This document shows, one piece after another, positions 10,038 to 18,782 of a stretch of DNA of 64,000 bases. Numbering within the stretch: position 1 is the stretch's first letter; each line of letters starts with the position of its first letter. The stretch lies in the NCBI RefSeq assembly GCF_008253865.1, contig NZ_CP042331.1, positions 1,550,001 through 1,614,000 on the forward strand. The letters are read 5' to 3'. Position numbers and translations under genes: made by a program. The notes beneath the pieces are model-generated. The model saw only the letters and a list, made by a program, of their open reading frames with translations. It made no database searches and was not told the DNA's origin. Source of the DNA: Bosea sp. F3-2. GTDB lineage: Bacteria > Pseudomonadota > Alphaproteobacteria > Rhizobiales > Beijerinckiaceae.

Positions 10038-10343
10038 TCAAGGGAAAAGCGGCTCGACCGGCTCCGTCGCTCGAACCTCTTCCAGTGCCAGCCGCCTGAT
10101 TGCAACGCCCGTCGGGAACGCCAAATCGGCGCGCCAGCGCGCAACCAGCGCATCCGCATCCACGCCCGACGCGAGATCGACCGCCATCACCTCTCGGACG
10201 ACGCCGCTCCCGGCATCCCGCTCGGTCGCGACGAAGCGCAATCGGCCCCCGTAGGCGAGGGCCAAAACCTCCACCTCCCGCAGCAAGGCCTGCCGGACGC
10301 CGCCGGCACGCGCGTCATATTCGAGGATGATCAGCCGGCCCAT
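10038..10343 (-). CDS. Hypothetical protein, 101 residues, probably co-transcribed with acdS
   Basis: This small acidic protein (MGRLIILEYDARAGGVRQAL, ending EPVEPLFP) has no motif I recognise. Predicted alternating strands and helices suggest a compact alpha/beta fold. It starts 6 nt after the acdS stop on the same strand, so it is likely translated from the acdS message. It converges with the DUF2000 gene with a 5-nt gap. A link to ACC metabolism is only suggested by position. Confidence 0.6.
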   Translation of the reverse strand: MGRLIILEYDARAGGVRQALLREVEVLALAYGGRLRFVATERDAGSGVVREVMAVDLASGVDADALVARWRADLAFPTGVAIRRLALEEVRATEPVEPLFP

Positions 10344-10349
10344 GGCGGC

Positions 10350-11360
10350 TCAGCCATTCCGGAAAGTGTAGCTGTAGCCGTTGATCGCCGGCACACCGCC
10401 GAGATGGGCGTAGAGCACCTTCGAGCCGGCGGGGAAGAAACCCTTCCGCACCAGATCGATCATGCCCTGCATGGATTTTCCCTCATAGACGGGGTCGGTC
10501 ATCATGCCTTCGAGCCGGGCGGAGAGGCGGATGGCTTCGACCGTCTCCTTCGAGGGCACGCCGTAGACCGGATAGGCGTAATCCTCGTTGAGGACGATGT
10601 CGTCGGCCACGATGTCCTTGCCGCCGATCAGCGCCGAGGTCTTCTGCGCGATGTCGAGCACCTGCGCCTTGGTCTGCGCCGGGGTGAAGGAAGCGTCGAT
10701 GCCGATGACCTTGCGCTGGCGCCCGTCCTTGGCGAAGCCGACGACCATGCCGGCATGGGTCGAGCCCGTGACCGTGCAGACGACGATGTAGTCGAACTTG
10801 AAGCCGAGCGCGGCCTCCTGCGCCCTCACCTCCTCGGCGAAACCGACATAGCCGAGGCCGCCGAACTTGTGGACCGAAGCGCCCGCGGGAATGGCGTAGG
10901 GCTTGCCGCCCTTCGCCTTCACATCCGCCAGCGCGTTCTCCCAGCTTGCACGGATGCCAATGTCGAAGCCCTCGTCAACCAGTTCGACATGGGCGCCCAT
11001 GACGCGGGACATCAGGATGTTGCCGACCCGGTCATAGACCGCATCGTCATGCGGAACCCAACTCTCCTGCACGAGCCGGCACTTCATGCCGATCTTGGCG
11101 GCGGTCGCCGCAACCATGCGGGTGTGGTTCGACTGGACGCCACCGATCGAGACCAGCGTGTCGGCGCCGGACGCGATCGCGTCGGGGATGATGTATTCGA
11201 GCTTGCGCAGCTTGTTGCCGCCGAAGGCGAGGCCGGAATTGCAGTCCTCGCGCTTGGCGTAGAGCTCGATGGCGCCGCCGAGATGGGCGGACAGCCGCGA
11301 CAGCTTCTCGATCGGCGTCGGCCCGAATGTCAGGGGATAGCGTTCAAACTGGCTCAGCAT
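10350..11360 (-). CDS. acdS: 1-aminocyclopropane-1-carboxylate (ACC) deaminase
   Basis: The PLP enzyme has 336 residues from the ATG at 11358-11360 (MLSQFERYPLTFGPTPIEKL), matching the family length. The PLP lysine lies in FGGNKLRKLEY. The residues that distinguish true ACC deaminases from D-cysteine desulfhydrase homologues are present: Tyr-Glu in DPVYEGKSMQG and Leu in LYAHLGGVPAINGYSY. It cleaves the ethylene precursor ACC to alpha-ketobutyrate and ammonia, a trait of plant-associated bacteria. An alternative ATG 39 nt upstream adds unconserved residues. It is divergent from the Lrp-type acdR, whose product normally controls acdS. Confidence 0.93.
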   Translation of the reverse strand: MLSQFERYPLTFGPTPIEKLSRLSAHLGGAIELYAKREDCNSGLAFGGNKLRKLEYIIPDAIASGADTLVSIGGVQSNHTRMVAATAAKIGMKCRLVQESWVPHDDAVYDRVGNILMSRVMGAHVELVDEGFDIGIRASWENALADVKAKGGKPYAIPAGASVHKFGGLGYVGFAEEVRAQEAALGFKFDYIVVCTVTGSTHAGMVVGFAKDGRQRKVIGIDASFTPAQTKAQVLDIAQKTSALIGGKDIVADDIVLNEDYAYPVYGVPSKETVEAIRLSARLEGMMTDPVYEGKSMQGMIDLVRKGFFPAGSKVLYAHLGGVPAINGYSYTFRNG

Positions 11361-11460
11361 GGCGGGTTTTCCTCCGAAATGACCCGCAAATACTAACAAA
11401 ACGCTCCTGAAAGGTACTCCCGAACTTTGCCCTCGATTCTTCCTAAGCTTTCACTCACAG

Positions 11461-11480
11461 CTCAATCTGATATGATTGAG
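11461..11480. promoter_or_regulatory. Candidate AcdR (Lrp-type) operator between acdS and acdR
   Basis: A 20-bp palindrome has 7-bp perfect arms CTCAATC and GATTGAG around TGATAT. It lies in the AT-rich acdS-acdR gap, 36 nt before the acdR start. Lrp-family regulators bind such AT-centred dyads. It is the only strong dyad in the gap. Confidence 0.6.
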
Positions 11481-11515
11481 TTGCACTTCTATATCTGAAA
11501 ATGGAAGAATCGTTC

Positions 11516-11980
11516 ATGAAGCCTGAGCTGGACCGAACCGACGTCAAGATTCTGCGCCTGCTGCAGAGCGACGGGCGCATGGGCAATGCCGAAATCGCCA
11601 AGCGCGTGAACACCAGCGCCGCCACCTGTCACCGTCGCATCCAGCGCCTTTTCGCCGAGGGTTACATCACCGGCGTCCGTGCACAGATCTCGCCCCAGAA
11701 GATCGATATGGGCACGCTGGCCTTCGTCGGCGTCGTGCTCGACCGTTCGACGCCGGAGAGCTTCGGCGCCTTCGAGGCGGCTGTCCGCGCAATGCCGCTC
11801 GTCCTCGACTGCCATATCGTCGCAGGCGACTTCGACTACATCCTGAAGATCCGGGTGCGGGACATGGCCGACTTCAACAAGCTCCACGCCGACAAGCTGA
11901 TCGCCCTGCCCGGCGTGCGCCAGACGCGGACTTTCTTCGTGATGAAGGAGGTCGTGGACAACGCGCCGCTGGCGTTCTGA
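11516..11980 (+). CDS. acdR: Lrp/AsnC-family regulator of ACC deaminase
   Basis: The 154-residue protein has an N-terminal helix-turn-helix (LDRTDVKILRLLQSDGRMGNAE, then TSAATCHRRIQRL) and a C-terminal RAM/AsnC ligand domain (CHIVAGDFDYILKIRV, then FVMKEVVDN). Size and divergent placement beside acdS match AcdR of rhizobia and pseudomonads. The start ATG at 11516 is preferred because GGAAGAA lies 6-12 nt upstream. An ATG at 11501 in the same frame has no such signal. The palindrome at 11461-11480 is the likely binding site. Confidence 0.87.
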   Translation: MKPELDRTDVKILRLLQSDGRMGNAEIAKRVNTSAATCHRRIQRLFAEGYITGVRAQISPQKIDMGTLAFVGVVLDRSTPESFGAFEAAVRAMPLVLDCHIVAGDFDYILKIRVRDMADFNKLHADKLIALPGVRQTRTFFVMKEVVDNAPLAF

Positions 11981-11996
11981 GGGATGGTGGCCCTGC

Positions 11997-12092
11997 GTCA
12001 TTCTCGGGCGAAGCGAAGCGCAGACCCGAGAATCTCATGACGAGCTGGTGCCTCATCCTGCCTGAGATGCTCGGGTCGAGCCCGAGCATGAC
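11997..12092. repeat. Dispersed hairpin repeat, family C (CTCGGG type), copy 1
   Basis: The element starts GTCATTCTCGGGC, passes through CCCGAGAATCTCATGA, and ends GATGCTCGGG, GAGCCCGAGCATGAC. Related ends occur at 47844-47945. It lies between the convergent acdR and urtE genes. Confidence 0.7.
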
Positions 12093-12104
12093 GGCGCAAC
12101 TGCC

Positions 12105-12800
12105 TCAGACCTGAATCAGCCGCTGCACCTGATTGCCGTCGAGCTCGTTCATCGCGCCCGACAGCACGACCTCGCCGCGATCCATCACGAACATCGTGTC
12201 GGCGAGTTCGCGGGCGAAGTCGAAATATTGCTCGACGAGAACGATCGCCATGCCGCCCTTCTGGCGGAGGTAATCGATGGCGCGGCCGATATCCTTGATG
12301 ATCGAGGGCTGGATGCCCTCGGTCGGCTCGTCCAGCACCAGCAGCCTGGGTCGGGTCACCAGCGCCCGCGCGATCGCGAGCTGCTGCTGCTGGCCACCCG
12401 AGAGGTCTCCGCCGCGCCGGCCGAGCATCGACTGCAGCACGGGGAACAGGTCGAAGAGTTCATCCGGGACGTAGCGATCCTTGCGCTTCAGCGGCGCAAA
12501 GCCCGTCTCCAGATTCTCCTTCACCGTCAGGAGCGGGAAGATCTCCCGCCCCTGCGGCACATAGGCGATGCCGGCGCGCGCGCGTTCTTCGCTGCGCAGA
12601 CCGGAAATATCCTCTCCATCGAAGCGGATATGGCCGGCCGAGATCGGCTGATGGCCGACGATGGCGCGCATCAGCGAGGTCTTGCCGACGCCGTTGCGGC
12701 CCATCACGCAGGTAACCTTGCCGGGCTCCGCGGCGATCGAGACATGGCGCAGGGCCTGGGCGGCACCGTAATGCAGGTTGATGGCGTCGACGGTCAGCAT
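12105..12800 (-). CDS. urtE: Urea ABC transporter ATP-binding protein UrtE
   Basis: The 231-residue LivF-like ATPase has Walker A GRNGVGKTS, ABC signature LSGGQQQQLAIARAL and Walker B LLVLDEPTEG. PTEGIQPSII, directly after Walker B, is typical of UrtE and separates it from other branched-chain-type ATPases. It powers high-affinity urea uptake together with UrtD. It is last in the urtABCDE order. A 196-bp gap with a dispersed repeat separates it from urtD, so its expression depends on readthrough past a large hairpin. The ATG at 12798-12800 fits. Confidence 0.93.
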   Translation of the reverse strand: MLTVDAINLHYGAAQALRHVSIAAEPGKVTCVMGRNGVGKTSLMRAIVGHQPISAGHIRFDGEDISGLRSEERARAGIAYVPQGREIFPLLTVKENLETGFAPLKRKDRYVPDELFDLFPVLQSMLGRRGGDLSGGQQQQLAIARALVTRPRLLVLDEPTEGIQPSIIKDIGRAIDYLRQKGGMAIVLVEQYFDFARELADTMFVMDRGEVVLSGAMNELDGNQVQRLIQV

Positions 12801-12844
12801 GAGGGCGATCCTGTCCCGATCACGACAGCGTGGAGAAACACGCC

Positions 12845-12949
12845 GTCATCCCGGACAAGCCGCGCAGCGGCGCCGATCCGGGATCCATCGTAGAGCGCCG
12901 GAGCCCTATGATGGATCCCGGATCTCCGCTCCGCTTCGTCCGGGATGAC
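12845..12949. repeat. Dispersed hairpin repeat, family B (CATCCCGG type), copy 1, inside the urt operon
   Basis: The element opens GTCATCCCGGACAAGC and GATCCGGGATCCAT. It closes ATGGATCCCGGATC and GTCCGGGATGAC. The same ends occur at 58421-58548. It occupies the gap between urtD and urtE. Confidence 0.8.
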
Positions 12950-12996
12950 GGTGCGGATGGCAGGTCGGGTCGTGCGAGATGACTGAACTGACATCC

Positions 12997-13766
<770 letters not shown>

Positions 13767-13770
<4 letters not shown>

Positions 13771-14906
13771 TCCGCCGGGGCCGGCTCGGCGGCCGGCGTC
13801 GTATCGACCTTGCGGCGGCGTGCCCAGAGCGCCTCGGCCGTGCCCAGGATGCCCTTGGGCAGGAAGAGCGTGACGACGACGAAGAGCCCGCCCAGCGCGA
13901 AGAGCCAGTAAGGCGCCATGAAGCCCGAGGTGAACACCGTCTTGGCCCAGTTGACGACGACCGCGCCCAAGGCCGCGCCGACCAGCGTGCCGCGGCCGCC
14001 GACCGCGACCCAGATCACGGTCTCGATCGAGTTGGCCGGGGCGAATTCGCTGGGATTGATGATGCCGACCTGCGGCACATAGAGCGCCCCCGCGACACCC
14101 GCCATGCAGGCCGAGACGGTGAAGACGAAGAGCTTGAAGCGGTCGACCCGGTAGCCGAGGAAGCGGGTGCGGGACTCGGCGTCGCGGATCGCGATGACGA
14201 CCTTGCCGAGCTTCGAGACGACGATGCCGCGCGCGATCAGGAAGCCGGCCGCCAGCATCACGCAGGTCAGGGAAAACAGTGCGGCGCGCGTCCCTTGCGC
14301 CTGGACGTTGAAGCCGAGGATATCCTTGAAGTCGGTCAGGCCGTTATTGCCGCCGAAGCCCATGTCGTTGCGGAAGAAGGCGAGCAGCAGCGCGTAGGTC
14401 AGCGCCTGGGTGATGATCGAGAGATAGACGCCGGTGACGCGCGAGCGGAAGGCGAACCAGCCGAAGACGAAGGCGAGCAGGCCGGGCACCAGCAGCACCA
14501 TCAGCATGGCGAAGGGGAAGGAGGAGAAGCCCCACCAGTACCAGGGCAATTCCTGCCAGTTCAGGAAGACCATGAAGTCGGGCAGGATCGGGTTGCCATA
14601 GACGCCGCGGGTGCCGATCTGGCGCATGAGGTACATGCCCATGGCATAGCCGCCGAGCGCGAAGAACGCGCCGTGGCCGAGGCTCAGGATGCCGCAATAG
14701 CCCCAGACGAGGTCGAGCGAGACCGCCAGCAGCGCGTAGCAGAGGTACTTGCCCCAGAGCGACATGGTCGAGGTCGGAACATGGAAGGGCGAACTCGCCG
14801 GCAGCAAAAGGTTCGCCAGCGGCACGAGCACGGCCAAGGCCAGCAGGATCGCCAGGAAGATGCTGGCGCGCCGATCCATGTTCTGCAGGAGGAAGCGGGT
14901 GATCAT
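13767..14906 (-). CDS. urtC: Urea ABC transporter permease UrtC
   Basis: The 379-residue LivM-like permease has about ten hydrophobic segments, the conserved GYCGILSLGHGAFFALGGYAMG stretch (here LGHGAFFALGGYAMGMYLM) and EASRTRFLGYR-like cytoplasmic loop (DAESRTRFLGYRVDRFKLF). It forms the inner-membrane urea channel with UrtB. The start overlaps the urtB stop by 4 nt and its stop overlaps urtD by 4 nt. The C-terminus is Ala/Pro-rich. Confidence 0.92.
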
Positions 14907-16519
14907 GCTTCCACCGCCCGGCCCTTCAGCGCGAACAGGCCGCGCGGGCGCTTCTGGATGAAGAGAATGATGCAGACCAGCAGCGCAATCTTGCCGAGCA
15001 CGGCGCCAGCATAGGGTTCGAGCAGCTTGTTGGCGACGCCGAGCGTCATGGCGCCGACCAGCGTGCCCCAGAGATTGCCGACGCCACCGAAGACCACGAC
15101 CATGAACGAGTCGATGATGTAGCTCTGGCCGAGATTGGGGCTGACATTGTCGATCTGCGACAATGCGACGCCCGCGAGACCGGCGACGCCGGAGCCGAGC
15201 CCGAAGGTCAGCGCGTCGATGCGGCCGGTGCGGATGCCCATCGCCGAGGCCATGCGCCGGTTCTGGGTGACGGCGCGCATCTGCAGGCCCATCGGGGTGA
15301 GCTTCAGGATGGCGAGCAGCGCGGCGAAGACCAGGGCCGCAAAGACGATGATCCAGAGTCGGTTATAGGTGATCGCCAGACCGCCGAGCTCGAAGGCGCC
15401 GGACATGAAGGCCGGCGCGCCGACCTCGCGGTTGGTCGGGCCGAAGGCGGTACGCACCGCCTGCTGCAGGATCAAGCTGATGCCCCAGGTGGCGAGCAAC
15501 GTCTCCAGCGGACGGCCGTAGAGGAAGCGGATGACGCCGCGCTCGATGGCGATGCCGACCGCGCCGGCGACGATGAAGGCGGCCGGCAACGCGATCGCCA
15601 GCGACCAGTCGAACAGCCAGGGCGCGTTGGTGCGGATCAGTTCTTGCACAACGAAGGTCGTGTAGGCGCCGAGCATCACCATCTCGCCATGGGCCATGTT
15701 GATCACGCCCATGACCCCGAAGGTGATGGCGAGGCCAATGGCGGCGAGCAGCAGCACCGAGCCGAGCGAGAGGCCATACCAAAGGTTCTGTGCGACGCGC
15801 CACAACGCGAGCCGGCCCTCGATTGCGGCGATCGCCCTGGCCTGCGCATCCCGGAGGCTCGGGGTGATCTCGCCAGAGAGGCTACGGAGAGTTGCCAGCG
15901 CGTCCTGATCGCCGCGTTCACGCAGGATCTCGACGGCCGCGACGCGGTCAAGTGGCTGGGCATCGGGCTTGGCGATCAGGATCGCGGCCTGTGCCTGGCG
16001 CAAGGCAGCGAGCGCGCGCGGATCGGTTTCCTTGCCGATCGCAGCTTCGACGATCGGCAGCAGGCTGGCATCGCGCGACTTGAAGACGGCTTCCGCCGCC
16101 GCGACCCGCCTGCCTGGATCGGGATTGAGCAGGCTCAGGCCACCGAGCGCGGCCTGTACGGCACGGCGCACGGCGTTGTTAAGGCGCACCATCTTTAAAC
16201 CCTCGGGCGCGGCGGTCAGCGCCTGCCCCGTGCGGGCATCGACAAAGCCGCCTGAGGCCGTCTTGACCACGACCCCGCCTGGCCCAGCGAGCAGCCGCCC
16301 GTCGCCGAGCGCCTCGACGATCAACGCGGCGTTCGGATGGGCGGTCGAAACCAGGAGCTCGATCGCGCGGGAGGTGTCGGAATAGCTGTCCGCCGCCAGC
16401 CGCGTGAAGGCTTCCTCTGCCGTCTGCGCGAAGGAAGCGACCGAAGCCGCGACCAGCGTGACGACGATCACCACGACGTGCAGCAGGCGATAGAACAAGG
16501 ACATCAGCTCGCTTTTCAT
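14903..16519 (-). CDS. urtB: Urea ABC transporter permease UrtB, long form with exported N-terminal domain
   Basis: The 538-residue protein has a signal-like start (MKSELMSLFYRLLHVVVIV, cleavage near SFAQTA). A roughly 200-residue, helix-rich extracytoplasmic region follows (repeated IVEAxL-like units), then a LivH-like permease with IGLAITFGVMGVINMAHGEM and LGANVNR-type membrane segments. Long N-terminal domains are usual for UrtB. The ATG at 16517-16519 is chosen. Starts further upstream translate a dispersed inverted repeat (16557-16701), and an ATG at 16504 is also possible. Confidence 0.9.
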   Translation of the reverse strand: MKSELMSLFYRLLHVVVIVVTLVAASVASFAQTAEEAFTRLAADSYSDTSRAIELLVSTAHPNAALIVEALGDGRLLAGPGGVVVKTASGGFVDARTGQALTAAPEGLKMVRLNNAVRRAVQAALGGLSLLNPDPGRRVAAAEAVFKSRDASLLPIVEAAIGKETDPRALAALRQAQAAILIAKPDAQPLDRVAAVEILRERGDQDALATLRSLSGEITPSLRDAQARAIAAIEGRLALWRVAQNLWYGLSLGSVLLLAAIGLAITFGVMGVINMAHGEMVMLGAYTTFVVQELIRTNAPWLFDWSLAIALPAAFIVAGAVGIAIERGVIRFLYGRPLETLLATWGISLILQQAVRTAFGPTNREVGAPAFMSGAFELGGLAITYNRLWIIVFAALVFAALLAILKLTPMGLQMRAVTQNRRMASAMGIRTGRIDALTFGLGSGVAGLAGVALSQIDNVSPNLGQSYIIDSFMVVVFGGVGNLWGTLVGAMTLGVANKLLEPYAGAVLGKIALLVCIILFIQKRPRGLFALKGRAVEA

Positions 16520-16556
16520 CGTGAAGCACAGCGTGAGAAAAGGAGGCGCGGGCCCC

Positions 16557-16701
16557 CCCCTCCCGGACGGGAGAGGGGCAGGGGTGAGGGATCGCCCGCA
16601 AACGCGTGGACTCTGCCTCTTATCCCAAGCCTCGGCCAATGCTCGCCTAATACTACGCCGGCCTTCCCTCACCCCTGCCCCTCTCCCATCCCGGAGAGGG
16701 G
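16557..16701. repeat. Dispersed inverted repeat (CCCCTCTCCC type) in the urtA-urtB gap
   Basis: Perfect 22-bp inverted arms (16569-16590 and 16666-16687) contain GGGAGAGGGGCAGGGGTGAG and its complement. The centre is 75 nt of unrelated sequence. This purine-rich motif is a common dispersed repeat in proteobacteria. It lies directly upstream of urtB. Confidence 0.8.
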
Positions 16702-16797
16702 TTCCCCGCGCCATGTTTGGTTGGCTTCCGCTTATGAGCAGCAGCGAAAACGAAGGGCGGCCGGGATTTTCCCGTGCCGCCCTTCCCCCTCATGATC

Positions 16798-18093
16798 TCA
16801 AACGGCGCCGCACTTGCCGGTCTTGACGTTGAAGTTGCCGCACTTCTTCTCGACCCAGTCGCCGATCAGGTCCTTGGAACCGTCGAGTTCCTTCGACCAG
16901 GCATCGCCCGGCACGAGACCGCTGGTCTTCCAGACCACGTCGAACTGGCCGTCGTCCTTGATCTCGCCGATGAAGACCGGCTTGGTGATGTGGTGGTTGG
17001 GGAGCATCTTCGAGATGCCTCCGGTCAGGTTCGGCGCCTCGATGCCGGGCAGCGCGTCGATGACCTTGTCCGGGTCGGTCGACTTCACCTTCTCGACCGC
17101 CTTCACCCACATGGCGAAGCCGACGACATGGGCTTCCATCGGGTCGTTGGTGACGCGCTTCGGATTCTTGGTGAAGGCCTGCCACTGCTTGATGAAGGCC
17201 TCGTTCTCCGGGGTCTTGATCGATTGGAAGTAGTTCCAGGCGGCGAGATGGCCGACGAGCGGCTTGGTGTCGATGCCGGCGAGTTCCTCCTCGCCGACCG
17301 AGAAGGCGACGACCGGGATGTCGGTCGCCTTGATGCCCTGGTTGCCGAGCTCCTTATAGAAGGGCACGTTGGCGTCGCCGTTGATGGTCGAGACCACGGC
17401 GGTCTTCTTGCCGGCCGAGCCGAACTTCTTGATGTCGGAGACGATGGTCTGCCAGTCGGAATGACCGAAGGGCGTGTAGTTGATCATGATGTCCTCAGGC
17501 TTCACGCCCTTGGACTTGAGATACGCCTCGAGGATCTTGTTGGTCGTGCGCGGATAGACGTAGTCCGTGCCGGCGAGCACCCAGCGCTCGACCTTCTCCT
17601 CCTTGGCGAGATAGTCGACGGCGGGGATCGCCTGCTGGTTCGGCGCGGCACCGGTATAGAAGACGTTGCGCTCGCTCTCCTCGCCCTCGTACTGGACGGG
17701 GTAGAACAGGATGTTGTTGAGCTCCTTGAACACCGGCAGCACCGATTTGCGCGACACGGAGGTCCAGCAGCCGAAGGTGGCTGCGACCTTGTCCTTGGTG
17801 ATCAGCTCGCGCGCCTTCTCGGCGAAGAGCGGCCAGTTCGAAGCAGGATCGACGACGACGGCCTCGAGCTTCTTGCCGAGCAGGCCGCCCTTCTTGTTCT
17901 GCTCTTCGATGAGCATGAGCATGACGTCCTTCAGCGTCGTCTCGGAGATGGCCATCGTGCCCGAGAGCGAGTGAAGGATGCCGACCTTGATCGTCTCCTG
18001 CTGCGCCGCCGCCGGCAGATAGGAGGATCCGAGGAAAGCGGCGCCAGCCAGAGCCGAGCCGAGGAATTCGCGACGATTGGTGTTCACGGACAT
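16798..18093 (-). CDS. urtA: Urea ABC transporter substrate-binding protein UrtA
   Basis: The 431-residue binding protein starts MSVNTNRREFLGSALAGAAF with Arg7-Arg8, a twin-arginine signal, and cleavage near PAAAQQ. It has the UrtA family pattern VGILHSLSGTMAISETTLKD, FGCWTSVSRKSVLPVF, and a Cys-containing C-terminus (KKCGNFNVKTGKCGAV). It captures urea in the periplasm for UrtBC. It is the first gene of the operon and is preceded by a sigma-54 type promoter. The start ATG at 18091-18093 is immediately preceded by CGGGAG, rather close. A longer leader is open but would precede the signal. Confidence 0.94.
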   Translation of the reverse strand: MSVNTNRREFLGSALAGAAFLGSSYLPAAAQQETIKVGILHSLSGTMAISETTLKDVMLMLIEEQNKKGGLLGKKLEAVVVDPASNWPLFAEKARELITKDKVAATFGCWTSVSRKSVLPVFKELNNILFYPVQYEGEESERNVFYTGAAPNQQAIPAVDYLAKEEKVERWVLAGTDYVYPRTTNKILEAYLKSKGVKPEDIMINYTPFGHSDWQTIVSDIKKFGSAGKKTAVVSTINGDANVPFYKELGNQGIKATDIPVVAFSVGEEELAGIDTKPLVGHLAAWNYFQSIKTPENEAFIKQWQAFTKNPKRVTNDPMEAHVVGFAMWVKAVEKVKSTDPDKVIDALPGIEAPNLTGGISKMLPNHHITKPVFIGEIKDDGQFDVVWKTSGLVPGDAWSKELDGSKDLIGDWVEKKCGNFNVKTGKCGAV

Positions 18094-18161
18094 CTCCCGA
18101 AGGATGTTTGTTGGCGGCGCCCCTCGACGCCGGCAGGCCTCCCTGGCCCGGAGGCAGTTTT

Positions 18162-18177
18162 CGCAAAGGCTGTGCCA
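18162..18177 (-). promoter_or_regulatory. Sigma-54 (-24/-12) promoter of urtABCDE
   Basis: On the minus strand the sequence TGGCAC-AGCCT-TTGCG matches the sigma-54 consensus TGGCAC-N5-TTGCW, with GG and GC at the required spacing. It lies 68 nt upstream of the urtA ATG. Sigma-54 control through NtrC is expected for urea uptake under nitrogen limitation. I did not find a clear NtrC site. Confidence 0.7.
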
Positions 18178-18450
18178 AGCGCCCGCGGCCTTTGTGACAA
18201 GGCGCAAATCTCTGCCGCCAGCGGAGCTTTGGCGGCATTTCCTGCGAAAGCTTATTCCCTCGGCGCAATCATCGGGTTGAAAGCGGAGAAATTGCCTATT
18301 TTGCAGTCAATTTATGTGGCGCATGTTTGTGCATCGCAGCATCTGCCTCGAATTTCATCGACAGGCACTGACTTTAAGTAACGGGGCACAGCGTTTTTTT
18401 TGGCATTTACGAGCACCAGAGAATCGCCTTAGCCTCATCTTCGTCGGCAA
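18178..18450. other. Non-coding stretch upstream of the urt promoter and of the small ORF
   Basis: About 270 bp with lower GC than average, including an unusual run of eight T at about 18394-18401. It should contain activator sites for urt on one side and the promoter of the 18472-18549 unit on the other. I could not define either by eye. Confidence 0.4.
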
Positions 18451-18471
18451 CAACTGAAAGGAGGTGATCCA

Positions 18472-18549
18472 GTGTCTCATTGTCATCAACCGCTGGTGCA
18501 AGGCGGGTGGACCTGGACCTCTTCTTGCTGGGGTTCGCGTTCCGCGTGA
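18472..18549 (+). CDS. 25-residue Trp/Cys-rich peptide with a perfect anti-SD-complementary ribosome binding site
   Basis: The GTG at 18472 opens a 25-codon frame ending TGA at 18547-18549. Its sequence includes SHCHQPLVQGG and WTWTSSCWGS: three Trp, two Cys and two His. Upstream, GAAAGGAGGTGATCC (18456-18470) is complementary to the extreme 3' end of 16S rRNA, with GGAGG 7 nt before the GTG. This is far stronger than any other ribosome binding site in the window. A hairpin (18564-18581) and a rho-independent terminator (18597-18630) follow. It may encode a functional small peptide, or a leader peptide controlling rnr downstream. I cannot name it with certainty. Confidence 0.6.
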   Translation: MSHCHQPLVQGGWTWTSSCWGSRSA

Positions 18550-18563
18550 GTTTTCGCACCTTT

Positions 18564-18581
18564 GATCCGGCTCGCCGGATC
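18564..18581 (+). promoter_or_regulatory. Hairpin after the 25-codon ORF
   Basis: A perfect 8-bp stem (GATCCGGC/GCCGGATC) with a 2-nt loop follows 14 nt after the small ORF stop. Its 3' arm GGATCGC can also pair with GTGATCC of the upstream Shine-Dalgarno, allowing one G-T pair. Two mutually exclusive structures are therefore possible. Confidence 0.5.
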
Positions 18582-18596
18582 GCGGTTCGACAATGG

Positions 18597-18630
18597 AAGG
18601 GCTGTCCGCGAGGGCGGCCCTTCTTCTTTT
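18597..18630 (+). terminator. Rho-independent terminator of the small-ORF transcript
   Basis: An 11-bp stem (18597-18607 with 18612-18622, two G-T pairs) closes on a GCGA tetraloop. CTTCTTTT follows. It lies 150 nt before the rnr start and so can act either as the end of an independent small RNA or as an attenuator. Confidence 0.8.
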
Positions 18631-18647
18631 GATCTACATATCTATTA

Positions 18648-18695
18648 TCGCATCGGATTTTTCCGAAAAGTGGATTCCACTTTTCGGTCCGATGC
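18648..18695. repeat. Dispersed palindromic element, copy 2 (upstream of rnr)
   Basis: It begins TCGCATCGGA and ends TCCGATGC around AAAGTGGATTCCACTTT. It equals the reverse complement of 5152-5201 with two mismatches. It lies 87 nt before the rnr start in the same orientation relative to the gene as copy 1 has to tig. Confidence 0.85.
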
Positions 18696-18782
18696 TAAGG
18701 CGAATGCTGGCGCCAGGCTCCAAGGCATGGCAGACAAGCGCGGTGTCCTGCTTTCCTGACCTAGACCCGACGAGTACCCGCC

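Noticed and set aside
9036..11396. 786-codon plus-strand open frame spanning the AraC, DUF2000 and acdS region
   Set aside because: It crosses three supported genes on both strands and has no protein-like segments of its own.
12801..12996. Short protein gene between urtD and urtE
   Set aside because: Frames here translate the family B repeat; the same translations would appear at every repeat copy.
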